Assembly (NCBI GenBank): GCA_963082975.1 | Contig: OY720346.1 | Span: 75,074,767 to 75,138,766, forward strand | Origin: Labia minor | Lineage: Eukaryota; Arthropoda; Insecta; Dermaptera; Spongiphoridae | DNA length: 64,000 bases | Direction of reading: 5' to 3' | Shown here: positions 45,474 through 55,965 of the stretch, piece by piece | Layout: each line of letters starts with the position of its first letter | How positions within the stretch are numbered: position 1 is the stretch's first letter | Program-made: the position numbers and the translations under genes | The notes under the pieces: generated by a model | What the model saw: only the letters and a program-made list of their open reading frames with translations | Database searches by the model: none | Told to the model about the DNA's origin: nothing

Positions 45474-45972
45474 AGGTAATTGTTTATTTTAATCACTGTA
45501 TGATGGATTTGGATAAAACTTTACCAGTAGATTCCTTTTTTGATTCCAATTAAACTTTACCTAAGCATTATGTGGTGGTCACTTCTAGTTTAGGAGATGA
45601 AAATTATTAAAGTTTGCAAATAAATCCATTAATATTCTATAGAGCTACCATGTTTTATTCATTTGCCAGCAGAGGGCTCCACTTATTTTCTGGGTTTTTT
45701 TTTTATAAGTTCGGTGTTTAGTTATAAGGATATTCAAAATTTAATTAATTAAATAATTATAACTTATAAAAACCGAAATTTAGTGAATTAGTCAATATAA
45801 ATGGCTACTCATTCATAACTAATTTATATGCAAACTTTAATAATTTTTATTTCGTAAATTAGAAGCGACCGCCACATACTTTTTAAGGAAAGTTTGTTTG
45901 GAATCAAAAAAGGAATCTACTGGTAAAGTTTTATCCAAATCCATCATACATCGGCTAGACTAAACAATTACC
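45474..45972. mobile_element. Long-inverted-repeat MITE, copy 2
   Basis: Ends AGGTAATTGTTTA and TAAACAATTACC, flanked by the 8-bp duplication AAAAGTTT (45466-45473 and 45973-45980). The imperfect arms span about 200 bp each (GATTTGGATAAAACTTTACC and GGTAAAGTTTTATCCAAATC). The core CATTTGCCAGCAGAGGG is the inverse of that in 9578-9952. Confidence 0.85.
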
Positions 45973-46494
45973 AAAAGTTTAAAATTATTCTACTAGATAA
46001 TTATGTAATTGAATTGAATGACAAAAAATAAAATAAAATAAAAATAATAAGAATAAAATTTCAAGTAAAAGTTGCCTTCCATTAATCAATGATTATTATA
46101 ATTATAATAATAAAAATCATTTAACTTCATAACTAAACTAACTATACAGTTTTATTTTTTAATTATCTAGGAAAACGATTGAAATATCAATATTAAAAAA
46201 AAAAAAAATAAATGAGTTGCGTGATTATCAGAATTTATCATTGATCATAATTATATAAAAGAGATTGTAGACAAACAATCACTAGTTTTAAATAAAATAA
46301 ATCCATTTTAAATTAATATACATACAAAAAAATAATCACTAATTTTTCTTTAATTGAATTGTAAATAATATCAAATAAAATTGAAATTAAAAAAAAAAAC
46401 TAATTTAATGATTTTAATTATTTTTTATTGATTCAACTATTTATTCAAGAATTCTAGAACATATAATTTTCTAAATACCAGTGTCCCATTAAAT
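45973..46494. other. AT-rich spacer
   Basis: Nothing recognised. Confidence 0.5.
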
Positions 46495-46662
46495 CAGCGG
46501 TCGGAGAACCGGGGTAAAAATGAAATTTTTTGGGTTAAAAAATGAAACTTTTGTGAGTGAAAAGTATATATTTTTAATTTGCTATTTTATAAACCATGGG
46601 GTAATATCAACTTGCACAAAAAATATTTTGGGGTAATAATTAAAAAAGTTCCCCGACAGGTG
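46495..46662. mobile_element. hAT-type MITE, 168 bp
   Basis: Starts CAGCGGTCGGAGAACCGGGG and ends TTCCCCGACAGGTG, with perfect 8-bp duplications CATTAAAT at 46487-46494 and 46663-46670. The termini form an imperfect inverted repeat of about 16 bp. Non-coding. Confidence 0.92.
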
Positions 46663-47562
46663 CATTAAATAATAGACAATTATTGGATTCACTTTTGCCT
46701 TGCAATGATTTTTAAAAATTAATTTTAATAGATTTTCTTTTTATTTGAATTTTAGTGTCTGTATTTAAAAATTTACAATGTTTGTATATAAAATTGTTGC
46801 AAGAAAATAAAAATGGAAGAAAGAAAAGATGAATGAAAGGGTTTATCTTTTTTTAAATTTTCATATATGATGATATTATTTATTAGTATATTTCTTAACA
46901 GAAATATGTAGTATATCAATCAATTCAAAATTATATAAATTATAATAAAATTGACTCGAATATTCACTTTGTTTAATATATTGATCTTTACCAATCATTA
47001 AATAAATTAATAAAAATAAAAAATCTTTCGAATATGCAAGCTTTTTAATCAAAAATGCCCTAAAAAATATAAAATAAATTATTAAATAATATTAAATTCT
47101 TTATACCTACTACTTTTTGTTATACATATGTAAAGGATAATATTCAAGGTTTAACTAATATTTTATTTTCTATTTTTTAGAGTATTTTTGATTAAAAAGC
47201 GTGTATATTAAAAAGTTTTTTTTAATAATTTATTTTCCGAATTTTTTATATTTTTTTTAAAAATATTTTATTGTTGCTTGCCAGATGTAAAACATTGCAC
47301 TATTGACTACGATTTAAATCTGTTATCGAACATATATTAGATTCTTCGCAAAATTTCTAGGCCTTTTCTAGATGATATTGATTATGCAAGTGGATGGCCA
47401 TCGACATACTACCGTGTACTATGCGGCACTGTTTTCTTTTCTGAATCACAGGACAATACAAGCACATTATATCGAAAATGTATAGAAAATATCAAAAAAT
47501 TGTGTAAATAAATATAAATATAACTTGTATAAAATCAATCATTTAAATTCACAAATATTAAA
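46663..47562. other. AT-rich spacer, inverted repeat, and an unassigned complex patch
   Basis: The stretch 47040-47200 is bounded by GCTTTTTAATCAAAAATGCC and its near complement, a likely MITE. The stretch 47281-47480 is complex and matches nothing else here. Confidence 0.5.
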
Positions 47563-47707
47563 AATCCGTATTTTTGAAGAATTCAAAATATTTCTTTTTA
47601 ATTATTGTAGTGTCATCGACTTTCAATATACTTTGATAGAAGTGGGTTAAAATCCAATTACAATTTATTAACATGTCTGACAGAAAAGTTAATAAAAAGC
47701 GTATAAT
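47563..47707 (+). repeat. E5 repeat, copy 1
   Basis: Shares TTATTGTAGTGTCATCGACT and AGTGGGTTAAAATCCAATTA with 48025-48187. The two copies flank the E4 repeat in direct orientation. Confidence 0.75.
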
Positions 47708-47774
47708 AAATATGATATTATTTGGAGTGAATAATAAATATTCCATATAATTTGTATCCTGGGTAATAATACTA

Positions 47775-47815
47775 TAGAGACACACACACACACACACACA
47801 CACAGAGAGAGCGAT
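47775..47815 (+). repeat. (CA)n and (GA)n microsatellite
   Basis: A CA array of about 24 bp followed by GAGAGAG, between E5 and E4. Confidence 0.85.
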
Positions 47816-48012
47816 TAAAGAGAATAAATACAAAATTCTGCGAAGATAGCAAAATATTATCTTCTATTGGTATATTTTCATGGGTAACGGGTAGTTTCTT
47901 TTCTATAATCCCAATGGAAAAGATATCTACTTCAGGGAGCAGCGTCCCTGCCCTCACGTGAGCTCGTGATTTTTCTATCCTCTTCTCATGTGATAGAATC
48001 ATGTCCCTTACC
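47805..48012 (+). repeat. E4 repeat, copy 2
   Basis: Shares TTTTCATGGGTAACGGGTAG, GATATCTACTTCAGGGAG and CCCTGCCCTCACGTGAGCTC with 21650-21838 at high identity. Confidence 0.7.
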
Positions 48013-48024
48013 TATATAGAAATA

Positions 48025-48187
48025 TTGAAAATCCGTATTTTTGAAAAATTTAAAATTTTTCTTTTTGATTATTGTAGTGTCATCGACTTTCAATATACGT
48101 TTCAAATTTGATCGAAAGAAGTGGGTTAAAATCCAATTACAAATTATTAGCATTACAGACAGACAGAAAAGTTAATAAAAATCGAAT
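48025..48187 (+). repeat. E5 repeat, copy 2
   Basis: Direct copy of 47563-47707, longer by about 15 bp (CGTTTCAAATTTGATCG). Has GACAGACAGAAAAG near its end. Confidence 0.75.
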
Positions 48188-48431
48188 AAAAAAAATTATT
48201 TAAATGCATTAATTTTAATTCAAATAAAAATATAAATTGAACATCGATTATATTATTGATGATCTACAAGAACATTTCATAAAAATATTGAAATAAAAGA
48301 ATACTTACAAATTCTGTATTATAACTACCAATTGACCAAATGAAATTAAAATTTCAAACTTGTACAAAATTATATGCTTTTTCCTACATCATTCTATAGT
48401 TTCTATGTTTTTACAATGTTTATGTTTTTTA
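48188..48431. other. AT-rich spacer
   Basis: Nothing recognised. Confidence 0.5.
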
Positions 48432-49252
48432 CAATCTTACCAGAGATGTCTGTCTGTGTGTGTGTGTATGTAGACAAGATTATGCAAAAACGGTTTGAAC
48501 TAGAATAATGAAATTTGGTTTAGGTGCATTATTCAAAATTCGTAAATTTCTATCAACTTTTGAGAAATTTAGCTCATTCGGAAGAGGACAATTACCTACC
48601 ATGTTTTCATTTTTGTTTCCTCTAAACCAGTGGTTCTCAAACTTATTTGGCCAAGCGCCCCATTTCCAGAAAAAAATTTACTCAGCGCCCCCTTGGAAAT
48701 TAACTTTTTTTAATTTTAATAACAATTAAACAGAAAGATAAATGTACCTATTAGCAAAATATTATAAATAAAGGTGTAAATTAGAAACATAGAATATATG
48801 TATCTATTTATTGATCTCAGAATAGAAAAGTAATATACAAGTAATTTTCCCTAAATGCACCTTGTGGCCATCACCGCCCCTCTGGATCGCTCTAGCGCCC
48901 ACGAGGGGGCGGTAGCGCCCACATTGAGAATCACTGCTCTAAACTGACCGTAAAAATAAAGATATAGGTTTGATAGTTTTTCACATGATTAAAAATTGTA
49001 TAAAACTGCTATATATAGAATTTCAGCATGATTGAATCGCTGAAAGTACCGGAATTAATTTTTTAACACTGCAAATCTCACGCGCCAACACGTGACGTGG
49101 TGCAATCAACAAAGAGCTGTTTTAATGAATATTATTTATTAAGTTTAATTATAATTTATAATTAGTTAAATTTAATTTAAATATAATACACACATGTTAA
49201 TTAATCCAATTCAAATTTGCGAGATAGTCGAGTGGAGACACTCCAGCTTATT
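48432..49252 (+). mobile_element. HINE-A copy interrupted by a hAT MITE
   Basis: The 5' end has decayed to TTACCAGAGAT, which runs straight into the TG microsatellite, so about 130 bp are deleted. At TTCCTCTAAAC a hAT MITE is inserted. The copy resumes with CTGACCGTAAAAATAAAG and ends GCGAGATAGTCGAGTGGAGA with CACTCCAGC. Confidence 0.88.
48628..48936. mobile_element. hAT-type MITE, 309 bp, in HINE-A
   Basis: Starts CAGTGGTTCTCAAACTT and ends TTGAGAATCACTG. Perfect 8-bp duplication CTCTAAAC at 48620-48627 and 48937-48944. The interior repeats GCGCCC several times. Other HINE-A copies give the empty site (TTTCCTCTAAACTGACCG). Confidence 0.95.
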
Positions 49253-49339
49253 TTTTTTTAATGATATATAATATAAATATTAACACGGTAGATATATATA
49301 TTCAAGGGGCGTAAGGTTATATATTATATATATATATAT
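49253..49339. repeat. (TA)n-rich tract
   Basis: TA arrays around 49310-49345 at the edge of the next island. Confidence 0.6.
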
Positions 49340-49735
49340 ATATATAGTGAAATTAGACAACTTGCTGGCTTGCTCAAACTTCATTACTTGAATTTTTTTT
49401 TTCTCGTTGTTTCACTTTCAAACAACTCAGATGGAGAGGAAGGAGTGTGATGCCAAACAAACAACGCAGCCGAGAGAGAGATAGATTTCAACATAACTCT
49501 TCTTTGAATATTAACTTTGCTTTGAATATAAAAATAAAGCAAAAAAAAAATAATAATAATAATAATATTTCTCTCTGTTTCTCTTCTATATTAGATTGCG
49601 ACAAAAGTTTTGGAGACTTCACCACTGCGAACCGAAGTGATTTCGTGTCAAGGACGAAATTACGTTCTGCGAACTCTTTTCAAATTGCCTGGTGTTGCTT
49701 TTTTTTTTTTTTTACTTGAATTTCGCCATCCAAAA
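49340..49735. other. Complex island, possible regulatory or exonic sequence
   Basis: Contains GGAGAGGAAGGAGTGTGATG, GACTTCACCACTGCGAACCG and CAAGGACGAAATTACGTTC, unlike the surrounding repeats. A plus-strand frame runs 49447-49719, but A and AAT runs make its middle low-complexity. No family is recognised. Confidence 0.35.
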
Positions 49736-50001
49736 AGAAGAAATCGCTATTTTCTTATTTAGATAAATTCATAATTTAAATTTCCACAACCAAATCTTAT
49801 TTCTTTCTTGTTTTTTTTTCAACCTTGCAAAGAAACTAAAAATTTCTTTAACTTAACGAAGATCATGCATCAGAACTTCTCTTTGATATACAAATGGATA
49901 TTTTATTTAAAAAAACACATATTTTCACGTTGTAATTATTTTATATTTGAATTATATTATATATACCTGCATTTTTCCGATATCCTACTTTATATTATAC
50001 C

Positions 50002-50706
50002 CAGTGGTATATTGGGAGGGGAACGCGGGGGAACGACGTTCAATTTTTTTCCTCTAAACTAACGTTAAAAATAAAGATATAGGTTTGATAATTTTTCTCA
50101 TGATTAAAAATTGTATAAAACTGCTATATATAGAATTTCAGCTTGATTGAATCCCTGAAAGTACCAGAATTAATTATTTAACGCTGCAAATCACGCGCCA
50201 ACACGTGACGTGGTTCCATCAACAAAGAGCCAATCATGCGCTGGTTTAATAAATATTATTTATTAATTTTAATTTATAATTCATAATTAATTAAATTTAA
50301 TTTAAATATAATATATTATGTTATTTAATCAAATTCAAATTGCGAAATAGTCGAGTGGAGACACTCCAGCTTATTTATTTTAAATTTCTTAATGATATTT
50401 TAGTTATCTCTGGTATTGAATTTTCATTGAATAATATACAGTGGTCTATTGGGAGGGGAACTTGGGGGAACGACGTTCCCTTACCTTTTTTCAGAACCGG
50501 AGCGCGTTTCAGTACTTTTTCATGTCCCGACAACTCCCACTTAAATCTACTGTTAGAATTTCTATTTTGTGTTCGTTAATATTTTGTATAGTAAGAATAA
50601 GAAAAAATAAAAAATTATATAGAAAAAAATAGTTTGCTGAAAATAGGAAATTATTTTTGCTCCCACTATGCGTTCCCTTACTTCTTATTTTACCAATTCA
50701 TCACTG
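50002..50706. mobile_element. Composite hAT-like unit containing HINE-A
   Basis: Bounded by the perfect 8-bp direct repeat ATTATACC (49994-50001 and 50707-50714). The left end CAGTGGTATATTGGGAGGGG and right end CCAATTCATCACTG are hAT-like. Inside are a HINE-A copy (50040-50374) and a second left end CAGTGGTCTATTGGGAGGGG at 50439. The outer duplication shows that the ends of this composite bracket one insertion. Confidence 0.8.
50040..50374 (+). mobile_element. HINE-A 3' half inside the composite unit
   Basis: Starts at TTTTTTCCTCTAAACTAACG and ends GCGAAATAGTCGAGTGGAGA with CACTCCAGC. The 5' half is missing. It directly follows GAACGACGTTC of the hAT-like left end. Confidence 0.85.
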
Positions 50707-50917
50707 ATTATACCTACTATAAATTATAAATGTTAAAATAAAGTTAAAGCCTCCAATACTTTTTGTAAAAAAATTAAATTATTTTTGATTAGTTGATTAT
50801 AATTGTAGAAAAAATCAAATGAATAACACTTATATAATCTATTGATTATTATAGTGTTTATTTATTTTCTTTTTCTAGTTTTTACATCAACAAATTATTT
50901 AATTCCTTATACTAATG

Positions 50918-51124
50918 CAGTGATTCTCAACCTTTTTTTTTTACCGCGGCCCACTTTTAACGGTTTAAATATTTGGCACAAAGAAAAAAAATGAGAGTGA
51001 ATGTATACCATATTGAAAAAAGTGGTCTCAAAAACGTTTTACCTTTTTTTTAGAACCAAATTGAAAAAATTTAGAAAAAAAAGTCGGAAATATTTAAGAG
51101 CCTCATAGTGTTTGAGAATCACTG
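50918..51124. mobile_element. hAT-type MITE, 207 bp
   Basis: Starts CAGTGATTCTCAACC and ends TTTGAGAATCACTG. Perfect 8-bp duplication TACTAATG (50910-50917 and 51125-51132). Its core (TACCGCGGCCCAC and AAATTGAAAAAATTTAGAAA) marks it as the same family as 61735-61953. Confidence 0.95.
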
Positions 51125-51136
51125 TACTAATGTATA

Positions 51137-51805
51137 CAAGATTTGTTCAAAAGAAAAGGTGAATTTTGAGTTATTTATTAATTCATCATCCATTTTGTCC
51201 CCTCCAAAGTAATTCCCCTCAGATATAATGCACTTCTTCCAATCGTCGGTATGGCCATCAGCTCGTTCTTCGATTCTGACTTTATCTCATGAATTGTTGT
51301 GGCAAAACGCTTTCCTTTCATTGGTCTCTTCAGTTTTGAGAATAAGAAAAAGTCGCAGGGCGCGAAATCTGGTGAATACGGTGGTTGAGGCATGATTACG
51401 GTGTTGTTTTTACCCAAAAAATCACGAACAACCAATAATGAGTAACCACCTTGCAGTATTCCTTATTAACAGTACAACCTGCTGGCAAGAACTCATGATG
51501 TACCACGCCATTGTAAACGAAGAAAACAATGAGCAAAACTTTCCCATTTGATCGAACTTGGCGTGGTCTTTTCGGCGCTTGTACCACTTATAAACATTTC
51601 TTTGAGACAAAGTAGACTAGCTCAATGCAACAGACAACATTTTAACTGCGTTTGATCAGTTTATTCCATTTTTAACGCAAAATTTAATACAGATACTCTG
51701 ATCCATTTTTTTTTAAATAAAAAATCGAAGAACACAAAAAATGTCGATAATCGAATGTAAACAGCATACGAAAATTCAAAATTCACCTTTTTTTTACAGA
51801 CCTCG
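51137..51805 (-). mobile_element. Mariner M1, deleted copy
   Basis: Both ends recognisable, the right perfect (ACAGACCTCG, then TA). The minus strand has NVYKWYKRRKDHAKFDQM across the deletion junction, VVRDFLGKNNTVIMPQPPYS, then PDFAPCDFFLF and the C-terminal region. It begins four bases after the hAT duplication at 51132. Confidence 0.88.
51178..51610 (-). pseudogene. M1 transposase pseudogene
   Basis: Overlapping frames cover the tail of the DNA-binding domain, the deletion junction, HHEFLP, the third catalytic block with aspartate present (APCDFFLF), and a C-terminus shifted out of frame. The HQDNAPAH block with the second aspartate is deleted between NKEY and the VVRDFLG stretch. Inactive. 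Confidence 0.8.
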
Positions 51806-52574
51806 TATATAAATATATTTATTAAGAAAAGTAATATAATATATTTTTGGTAAAATAAAATAAGTTAATTTGAAACTAGAAAAATTCAAATTTTTTTTAT
51901 GGAAGTAGTTAATATAATATTTCATTTATTTATTTTTGTGAATTGATTAATTAATTTAATTAATTCCTTATACAATTATATATATATTAAGAAAATATAT
52001 ATCTCTTTATTTAATTTACATCGATGTAGATAAATGATTCAATTATATTTATTATTAGGTATTATATGTATATTTTCCTATATAATATTATTTATCTTCT
52101 AGACCACCCATCATATACCTACTTTTACAATATTATGTAAATGAGTTTGTGAAATTGTTTGGCCTCTCATTAACTGCCAATTTTCAACTGAGTTATTTTT
52201 TATTATATGTATATAATTTAAATTCTTTGACCGTCACAAAGGTGAAGGAGAGATAATTAAAGCCCTTAAGGTATTCCCCTCTCTCCATTTGATTTTATAT
52301 TTAAACGTAGTACATATACATAGATAGATAAATGAATAATTTCATAAATATTACCGAGGTTTACAAACCAAAGGACGTAACTTTGACGAAAAAAAAGGAT
52401 AATTTTATGGCAAATAATTAATAAATAAACTTATAATAATTTCTATAATTTTAAATTTTTACTACTTTATTATTATTTATGACCAATTAAATATGTATAT
52501 CAAATAAAAAAATTTATTTAATATTAAAATAATTATTTTTGAGGCAAGGTGTATGAAATTTTGTTTATTTTAAT
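51806..52574. other. AT-rich spacer
   Basis: Some complex sequence near 52130-52300 (GGCCTCTCATTAACTGCC and AAGGTGAAGGAGAG). No gene is supported. Confidence 0.45.
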
Positions 52575-53272
52575 ATACCTGGTTCACCGAGAACTATAAA
52601 TATTTAAGATTAAGATTATTATTTAATTTAAAATAAATAAACGACAAAATATATGAAACAATTTCAAATAATTTAAAAGAACATAAAGTAAAAAAAAATA
52701 GTCATATAACATGAAGCCTATAAATGTACGTATTAATGCACTGAAAGACAGAAAAATATGGTCTGTGGATATAACATAATATATATATTTCGTAATTGAC
52801 TTTTATTTATATTTATAATATTTTGTATTTACGGAAGCGCTATCTGACATAGTCATGACGTCATTTAAATTTCCTATTTAAAATTAAGAAAAACCCGAGG
52901 CTACGTGCGTATTAATGCACTGAAAGACAGAAAAGTATGGCCTGTGGATATAACATAATATATATTTCGTAATTTGATTACAAAATATTTATTTTAATAA
53001 ATATTTTTAATTTTATTTTATTTATTAATTATATTTTATATTTAAGGAAGTGCTGTCCGGCGTTGGGCGGTGCTATTTTTTTTATTATTAAAATTTCTAT
53101 TTTAAATTAAGAAAAAACTAATAAATATGATTTGAGGCTGAAAACAATACAGATCGATTTTTCTTTATAAAAATTATCTGTTTTGAATTTCAAAAAAACC
53201 CTTCGAGCGGTTTAATATTTAAAAAATACACATATATATATACAATCTTTGCTAGAATAATAAGATAAGATA
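52575..53272 (-). repeat. E3 repeat, two fused units
   Basis: Starts ATACCTGGTTCACCGAGAAC (hairpin collapsed), contains two sets of GCATTAATGCACTGAAAGAC-type body and two GACGTCATTTAAATT-type blocks, and ends TTTGCTAGAATAATAAGAT. The first unit's end is joined to the middle of the second. Confidence 0.7.
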
Positions 53273-53521
53273 TATTTAATTATAAGTGATATTTTTTTGT
53301 TCACCTTTATTCTTCCGACAGTGAGATCATCTTGAGAGAGAAGCGCCCCTGCTTTCATGTCTACTGATGATTTTTTTTCAGGTTTCTTTTCAGTTTTTTT
53401 TTCTTTTAAGTAGAGAAATTATAAAATGTCTATTTTTATATCTATAATATTTAATCAAAATTAATGCAAATGGGTATTAAAAAAAACATTACGATAAACT
53501 TACTGGTAAATAAATATAATA
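53273..53521. other. AT-rich spacer
   Basis: Nothing recognised. Confidence 0.5.
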
Positions 53522-53659
53522 CAGGGTGTCCCAAAATGAAAGAGCAGATTTCAATTTCGTATTACAGGCAAACTATGCAAGATAGAAACAGATAGGGCAT
53601 GTCATTGGATAGAGGAAGGTTCAAAGTTTTGATAAAGCAGCGCTGTTGTTTGTTTATAG

Positions 53660-54021
53660 CAGTGGTTCTCAACCTGGGCGATCGACATCTTAAAGGGGGC
53701 GATTATTTGACTATACGATTTTGAAGGGCGATAAGTTATGTTTGGGGGACGAAATCATTTTCAACTCTAAAAAAAAGGTAAGAATATTTTGCGAACAGGC
53801 CTTTTAAACATTTCCTCTTTTTTTCAATATGGTTCTAAAAAAAAGGGTCAGATGATTTTGCAATCAGGATCTGAAACTCGATTTTTCAATATGGCACCTA
53901 GTGTACCTACCTTATATTAGGGATTATCATGCAATTTTTATCTGTAAAAATTTATAGGGAGCGAATTAAGAAGCGGGTCTTACAAAGGGGGCGTTTGGTC
54001 CAAATAGGTTGAGAAACACTG
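53660..54021. mobile_element. hAT-type MITE, 362 bp, nested
   Basis: Starts CAGTGGTTCTCAACCTGGG and ends GGTTGAGAAACACTG. Perfect 8-bp duplication GTTTATAG (53652-53659 and 54022-54029). It shares internal ATTTTCAATATGG-type patterns with the other CAGTG elements. Confidence 0.95.
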
Positions 54022-54033
54022 GTTTATAGCAAC

Positions 54034-54222
54034 ATGGCGACTACACCAAAGGAGAAGTCATATTGTGTGTTGGAATTCGCGAGATCTCAATCCATTATTC
54101 AAGTGCAAAGTGCGTTTCGCAGTCGATTCAAAAAACAGCCGCAGATTGATGATCTACATTTATTGGCAGACACAATTTGTGGAAGTGTTGGTTGTGTATA
54201 TCAACCTTCCTTTATCCAATGA
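54034..54222 (+). pseudogene. N-terminal transposase fragment (DUF4817-like)
   Basis: A frame of 62 codons starts MATTPKEKSYCVLEFARS and continues IIQVQSAFRSRFKKQP. This resembles the N-terminal helix-turn-helix called DUF4817 in arthropod Tc1/mariner-like transposases. The catalytic domain is wholly deleted. The ATG lies just after the hAT duplication. Confidence 0.7.
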
Positions 54223-54302
54223 CATGCGCTAGGTGTTTCTATCTTTCATAGTTTGTCTGTAATACGAAATTGAAATCTGCTCTTTCATTTTGGGACACCC
54301 TG

Positions 54303-55017
54303 TATAAATTTAATGTTGTGCATACTACATATTAAAATTGAAAGCTAATATTGAATATTTCTTCTTTGTAGAATATTTAATGAAAGTTATATATATATTA
54401 GTTGATGAAGGATCATAAAAGTGTAAGATCCTATTATTAGTAATATTAGTAAAATTAGTAACTTTAGGAAAATGTCTTCGAGAAAAGTTCTTTACGCTCT
54501 TTTCAAGTATATTCCATTGTTCTTTATGACTCACTATACCTGGTTGGTAATAAATGCTTTTATGATGATTCTTGGATCTTAATAGCAACAAAACTTAGAC
54601 TACAAATAAATAATAATTTTGAAATTTGCCAAGCAACTCCTGGCCAGGTAACTATTATCCTCTTTCATTTCCACAATCTTTTACCATCCACACACACACA
54701 CACTTTGCACTCTTTCCACGAACCCTTATTTTGGTTTGAATAACATTTTATTGTAGAACTTTCTTTTAATTATAAAATAAATTTAATTTTTCTTTCCTTT
54801 TATTTTGCTTTTTGTTTCTCAATTAAATAGTAAATTTGATCATTAAAAATTTATAATTGAAAATGATTTATTCTTTTTTGCTTAATGATGATATTAAATA
54901 TATTAAATCCGAATTAAATCAACTCTCTTTAATCTTGGTTTATTTTTTGATATTTATGATAATAATAAATTATTTTATAAATTATGAAAATTATAATAAA
55001 TAATAATAATAATAATA
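54303..55017. other. AT-rich spacer
   Basis: Complex patch near 54630-54730 (CAAGCAACTCCTGGCCAGG and a CA run). The minus-strand frame at 54325-54591 has no recognisable domain. Confidence 0.45.
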
Positions 55018-55380
55018 ATCTTATCTTATTATACTAGAAAAATTGTATATATATATTTGTATTTTGGAAATATGAAGGATTTTATTTTGTTATTCACACC
55101 AGTTAATATTTAAAAAGAAAAATCGATCTATATTGGTTTCAGTCTCGAGAAAAGTCAACTTTATTAGTATTTTCTTAATTTAAAATAAGAAATTTAAAAT
55201 AACATCACAAATTACGTCATCTATATTGATATTTGCCTCCCGCTATGATTGATATTGTATTCATATTTTTTATATTTAAAATATTTTAAAATTTTTTATT
55301 TAATTTCGAAATAAAATTAAAAAATATTTATTTTAATAATATTTTAGAATAAAAAATTATGAAATATATTTATCATTCCC
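55018..55380 (+). repeat. E3 repeat, 3' truncated
   Basis: ATCTTATCTTATTATACTAG start, AAAAATCGATCTATATTGG, CATCACAAATTACGTCATC and ATTTCGAAATAAAATTAAAA. No hairpin end. Confidence 0.65.
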
Positions 55381-55965
55381 CCACCCAAAATAAAAAAAAA
55401 TTCATCAAGTTAGCAACATATAATACATATGAACAATTATAAAGGAAAGAATTTCAAATAAATTGAAGAATGAATTTGATCTAATAATACTCAATAAATT
55501 ATATTATATTAGTTAAAATGTTTTTTTTTGATTAAATTATAAATAATATATAAATGATATTTGATTATTATAAATAAAATTAAAAAATATAACTTCCTTT
55601 CTTAATTAAAATATAGACAAGTACAGGTGTCAATATAATTTCATAATTTATTCTTGAAATAAAAATCAAGATATTATAATTAATTTGTACCATTTCAGGT
55701 AATAAAGTTTTGATGGGTCATTTTTAAAAACCCAATTAACAATTGTAATAAATAATTAAAAAATTGTAAAATTTTTAAACTTTATAATATTAAATTGTAT
55801 AAATTTGTTTAAGGTTCGAACTATAACTCGGTGTTCCATGTATAATAATAATAATATAATAAAAATATTAATAATAATATAATAATAAATTAACATCTAT
55901 TTCCACTATAAGATTAAAAGAAGAAATAAAAAATAATTTGATTGAATTTCGATAGAAGAAAATAA
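55381..55965. other. AT-rich spacer with an E3-type end
   Basis: AAGGTTCGAACTATAACTCG and GTTCCATGTA near 55812-55838 look like a decayed E3 terminal hairpin. AAT arrays follow. Confidence 0.45.

Larger units (their letters stand above)
53522..54302 (+). mobile_element. Tc1/mariner-like deletion derivative, split by a hAT MITE
   Basis: Terminal repeats CAGGGTGTCCCAAAATGA and TCATTTTGGGACACCCTG extend about 45 bp and are flanked by TA (53520-53521 and 54303-54304). Without the hAT insertion it is about 411 bp. It retains the transposase start, so its parent can be named from its own sequence. Confidence 0.9.
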
